Part shown: in pieces, positions 21,142 through 22,605 of the stretch
Layout: every line of letters begins with the position of its first letter
Position numbering within the stretch: the first letter of the stretch is position 1
From: Thermoprotei archaeon
GTDB taxonomy: Archaea; Thermoproteota; Thermoprotei; Thermofilales; Thermofilaceae
Assembly (NCBI GenBank): GCA_003649495.1
Contig: QMRZ01000010.1
Coordinates: forward strand, 1-22,605
Reading direction: 5' to 3'
Length of the DNA stretch: 22,605 bases
Made by a program: the position numbers and the translations under genes
Notes under the pieces: generated by a model
Databases searched by the model: none
Seen by the model: only the letters and a program-made list of their open reading frames with translations
What the model was told of the DNA's origin: nothing

Positions 21142-22215
21142 GTGGAGGTATTGCGCATCAGGCCTCCGACTTCAGTAGGCGTGCTTCTCTCGTACAAGTG
21201 CACGTGCGAGTGCAAGCATTGCATGTACGCGTGCTCGCCGAGGTGGGAGAATCGCTGGATCAGCGAGGAGGGGTTGAGGGAGGTTCTGGAGGCTTTAGCG
21301 CCGAGTGTAGTACCAGCCTCCCCCAGGGGATGGGTGGGAGTCAACGAGGGACTTCACTTGACGGGCGGCGAGCCCTTCCTGAACTACGACCTGCTGTTAG
21401 CGGGAGTTAAGCTGGCTGAGAGCCTCGGCTACCCCTCAGTGTTCGTCGAGACTAACTGCTTCTGGTGCGTCAACGATGAAGTTACGCGGCGGAGGTTCAA
21501 GGAGCTGAGGGAGGCTGGCCTCGAGGGCGTGTTGATAAGCGTAAACCCCTTCGTAGTCGAGTACGTGCCTTACGAGAGGATTAAGAGAGCGATCACAGTG
21601 GCTGAGGAGGTGTTTGGGCGGGAGAACGTCCTCGTATACCACGAGGTTTACAGGGAGCTGCTGGATAGATTGGGCGTCAGGGGCACGCTGAGGGTTGAGG
21701 AGTACATCAGGAGGTGCTGCTCGCTGAGCCTCCACGCCCTCACGCTGAGCTTCAGCCCCTCAATACTCTTGCCGATGGGCAGGCTAGTCTACACATTATA
21801 CGAGCTTTACGAGCGGAGGCCCGCTAAGGCGTTCTTCAGGGTCTCTTGTTTGGGTGAGCTCACCAGGCCGTGGCACGTACACGTCGACTGCTACTACAAT
21901 TACGTGCCAGGCTACTGCGCTGGCATCTCCCTAGGAGACGCGCGGAGGCTCGAGGAGATAGTTGGGGGCGTGGATCTAGGCGATAGGCCGGTGCTCGCGG
22001 CCCTGGTCAGGAGCCTGGGCGAGCTATATAGGCTGGCTGTTGAGGGATACGGCTATACGGAGCTTAGAGGCGGCTACATTTCCCCCTGCCACCTCTGCCT
22101 CGACATAAGGATGCACCTGGCCCTGGAGGTGGGGGGCTTCAAGGAGCTCCAGCCCCCCGAGTTCTACGAGGCACTTAGAGAGGTCAGGGAAGCTGCTGTG
22201 CGCCGCGCACGATGA
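21142..22215 (+). CDS. Radical SAM protein with canonical CX3CX2C and extra C-terminal cysteines
   Basis: The protein has 357 residues and a GTG start. The 4Fe-4S/SAM site is C20-C24-C27 (KCTCECKHC), with additional C22 and C31. The SAM-binding glycine motif is HLTGGEPFLN (GGEP at 75-78). The C-terminal part contains more cysteines: a CC pair in EEYIRRCCSLS, SCLGELTR, VDCYYNYVPGYCAG, and CHLC (C316, C319) in GGYISPCHLCLDIR. This spread fits a second iron-sulfur cluster, as in SPASM/twitch-type enzymes, though the spacing differs from classic SPASM. Such enzymes modify peptides, cofactors or tRNA. There is no obvious precursor peptide nearby. The reaction is unknown. Confidence 0.82.
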   Translation: MEVLRIRPPTSVGVLLSYKCTCECKHCMYACSPRWENRWISEEGLREVLEALAPSVVPASPRGWVGVNEGLHLTGGEPFLNYDLLLAGVKLAESLGYPSVFVETNCFWCVNDEVTRRRFKELREAGLEGVLISVNPFVVEYVPYERIKRAITVAEEVFGRENVLVYHEVYRELLDRLGVRGTLRVEEYIRRCCSLSLHALTLSFSPSILLPMGRLVYTLYELYERRPAKAFFRVSCLGELTRPWHVHVDCYYNYVPGYCAGISLGDARRLEEIVGGVDLGDRPVLAALVRSLGELYRLAVEGYGYTELRGGYISPCHLCLDIRMHLALEVGGFKELQPPEFYEALREVREAAVRRAR

Positions 22216-22222
22216 CGCAAGC

Positions 22223-22228
22223 TATATC
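22223..22228 (+). promoter_or_regulatory. TATA box; leaderless start of the cyclophilin-like gene
   Basis: TATATC is centred 27 nt before the GTG at 22252. The purine-rich GAGGAGG just after the GTG is coding. Confidence 0.5.
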
Positions 22229-22251
22229 ACGGGCTATAGGCCTAGAACCGC

Positions 22252-22605
22252 GTGAGGAGGATAAGGCTGCTATTCGAGCAGGCTGGCGCAGTCATCGTAG
22301 AGCTTACGGGTAAGAACCCTAGGACTGCAGAGGCGATTCTCAGGGCTCTACCGTTCGAGAGTAGGGCCATGAAGTGGGGAGAAGAGGTATACTTCACCAC
22401 TCCCGTGGACGTGGGCGAGGAGGAGGCAGACGAGGTCGTTGAGGTAGGTGCCGTCGCGTACTGGCCTCCCGGCAAGGCTCTCTGCCTCTTCTACGGCCAA
22501 ACTCCAATCAGCGGACCCGGCGAGGTGAGGCCTGCAAGCCCCGTGAACGTGATAGGCAGAGTGGTAGAGGGCCTCTCCACCCTAAGTAGGGTGAGGGAGG
22601 GGGAG
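22252..22605 (+). CDS. Cyclophilin-like fold protein of the TM1367 type (COG2164), partial at right edge
   Basis: The frame is open for 118 codons from GTG 22252 to the window end. The family's signature is clear: AYWPPGKALCLFYGQTP around residues 72-88, followed by PGEVRPASPVNVIGRVVEG. The early part (IRLLFEQAGAVIVELTGKNPRTAEAI) matches the first strands, and VYFTTPVDV the central sheet. TM1367-type proteins have a cyclophilin barrel fold but lack the known peptidyl-prolyl isomerase active site; their function is unsettled. Typical length is about 120-125, so only the last few residues may be missing. A TATA box 27 nt upstream supports the leaderless start. Confidence 0.85.
   Translation, partial: MRRIRLLFEQAGAVIVELTGKNPRTAEAILRALPFESRAMKWGEEVYFTTPVDVGEEEADEVVEVGAVAYWPPGKALCLFYGQTPISGPGEVRPASPVNVIGRVVEGLSTLSRVREGE

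Noticed and set aside
1..22605. CRISPR array, insertion sequence, toxin-antitoxin pair or phage genes
   Set aside because: No regularly spaced repeats, terminal inverted repeats, transposase or capsid-type genes were seen on either strand.

Overview
The window looks like the chromosome of a GC-rich, probably thermophilic archaeon of the Thermoproteota (crenarchaeal) type. The evidence is a tRNA-Thr carrying a 22-nt intron in the anticodon loop, many GTG/TTG starts, Arg codons dominated by AGG, and TATA-like boxes about 21-28 nt upstream of start codons that lack a Shine-Dalgarno (SD) sequence, as expected for leaderless archaeal mRNAs. Protein families agree: TldD/TldE, a COG1031-type radical SAM protein with a helix-hairpin-helix end, archaeal ThiL, a TM1367-type cyclophilin-like protein and PRC-barrel/zinc-ribbon proteins. 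I cannot name the species. There is no rRNA, CRISPR array, insertion sequence or phage gene.

Layout. 1-1841 (minus): a two-gene unit of a PRC-barrel/zinc-ribbon protein followed by a secreted HtrA-like serine protease that runs off the left edge. 1842-2351: no credible gene. 2352-3749 (plus): a polysaccharide deacetylase-like protein with an unusual C-terminal helical region. 3750-4195: a possible decayed small membrane-protein gene. 4196-4903 (minus): an unrecognised membrane protein. 5180-9310: a group of small-molecule genes (Gfo/Idh/MocA dehydrogenase, amidohydrolase, GNAT acetyltransferase, mutarotase-fold-like protein) that together suggest processing of a sugar or sugar derivative, though each appears to have its own promoter. 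9491-12273 (plus): the tldD-tldE pair with overlapping stop and start codons. 12375-12468: intron-containing tRNA-Thr(GGU), followed by a short stretch that can fold into nested stems with a pseudoknot. 12651-14024 (minus): a membrane-anchored exported protein.

14197-15300 (plus): a sugar-phosphate isomerase/epimerase-like TIM barrel and a small cysteine-free thioredoxin-fold-like protein. 15304-16452 (minus): a P-loop protein joined to a nucleoside-deoxyribosyltransferase-like domain. It meets the previous gene tail to tail with 3 bp between them, and it is divergent from a second small cysteine-free glutaredoxin-like gene. 16819-18353: thiL and trmO-like genes. 18390-22605: a COG1031 radical SAM protein, an EamA transporter, a second radical SAM protein and a cyclophilin-like protein cut by the right edge.

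The least explained parts are the P-loop/deoxyribosyltransferase fusion with a redox-dead thioredoxin-like gene on each side, the widened CX7CX2C cysteine motif of the COG1031 protein, the pseudomurein-binding-repeat-like end of the deacetylase, and the structured stretch after the tRNA. I see no clear multi-gene novel system, only these separate leads.
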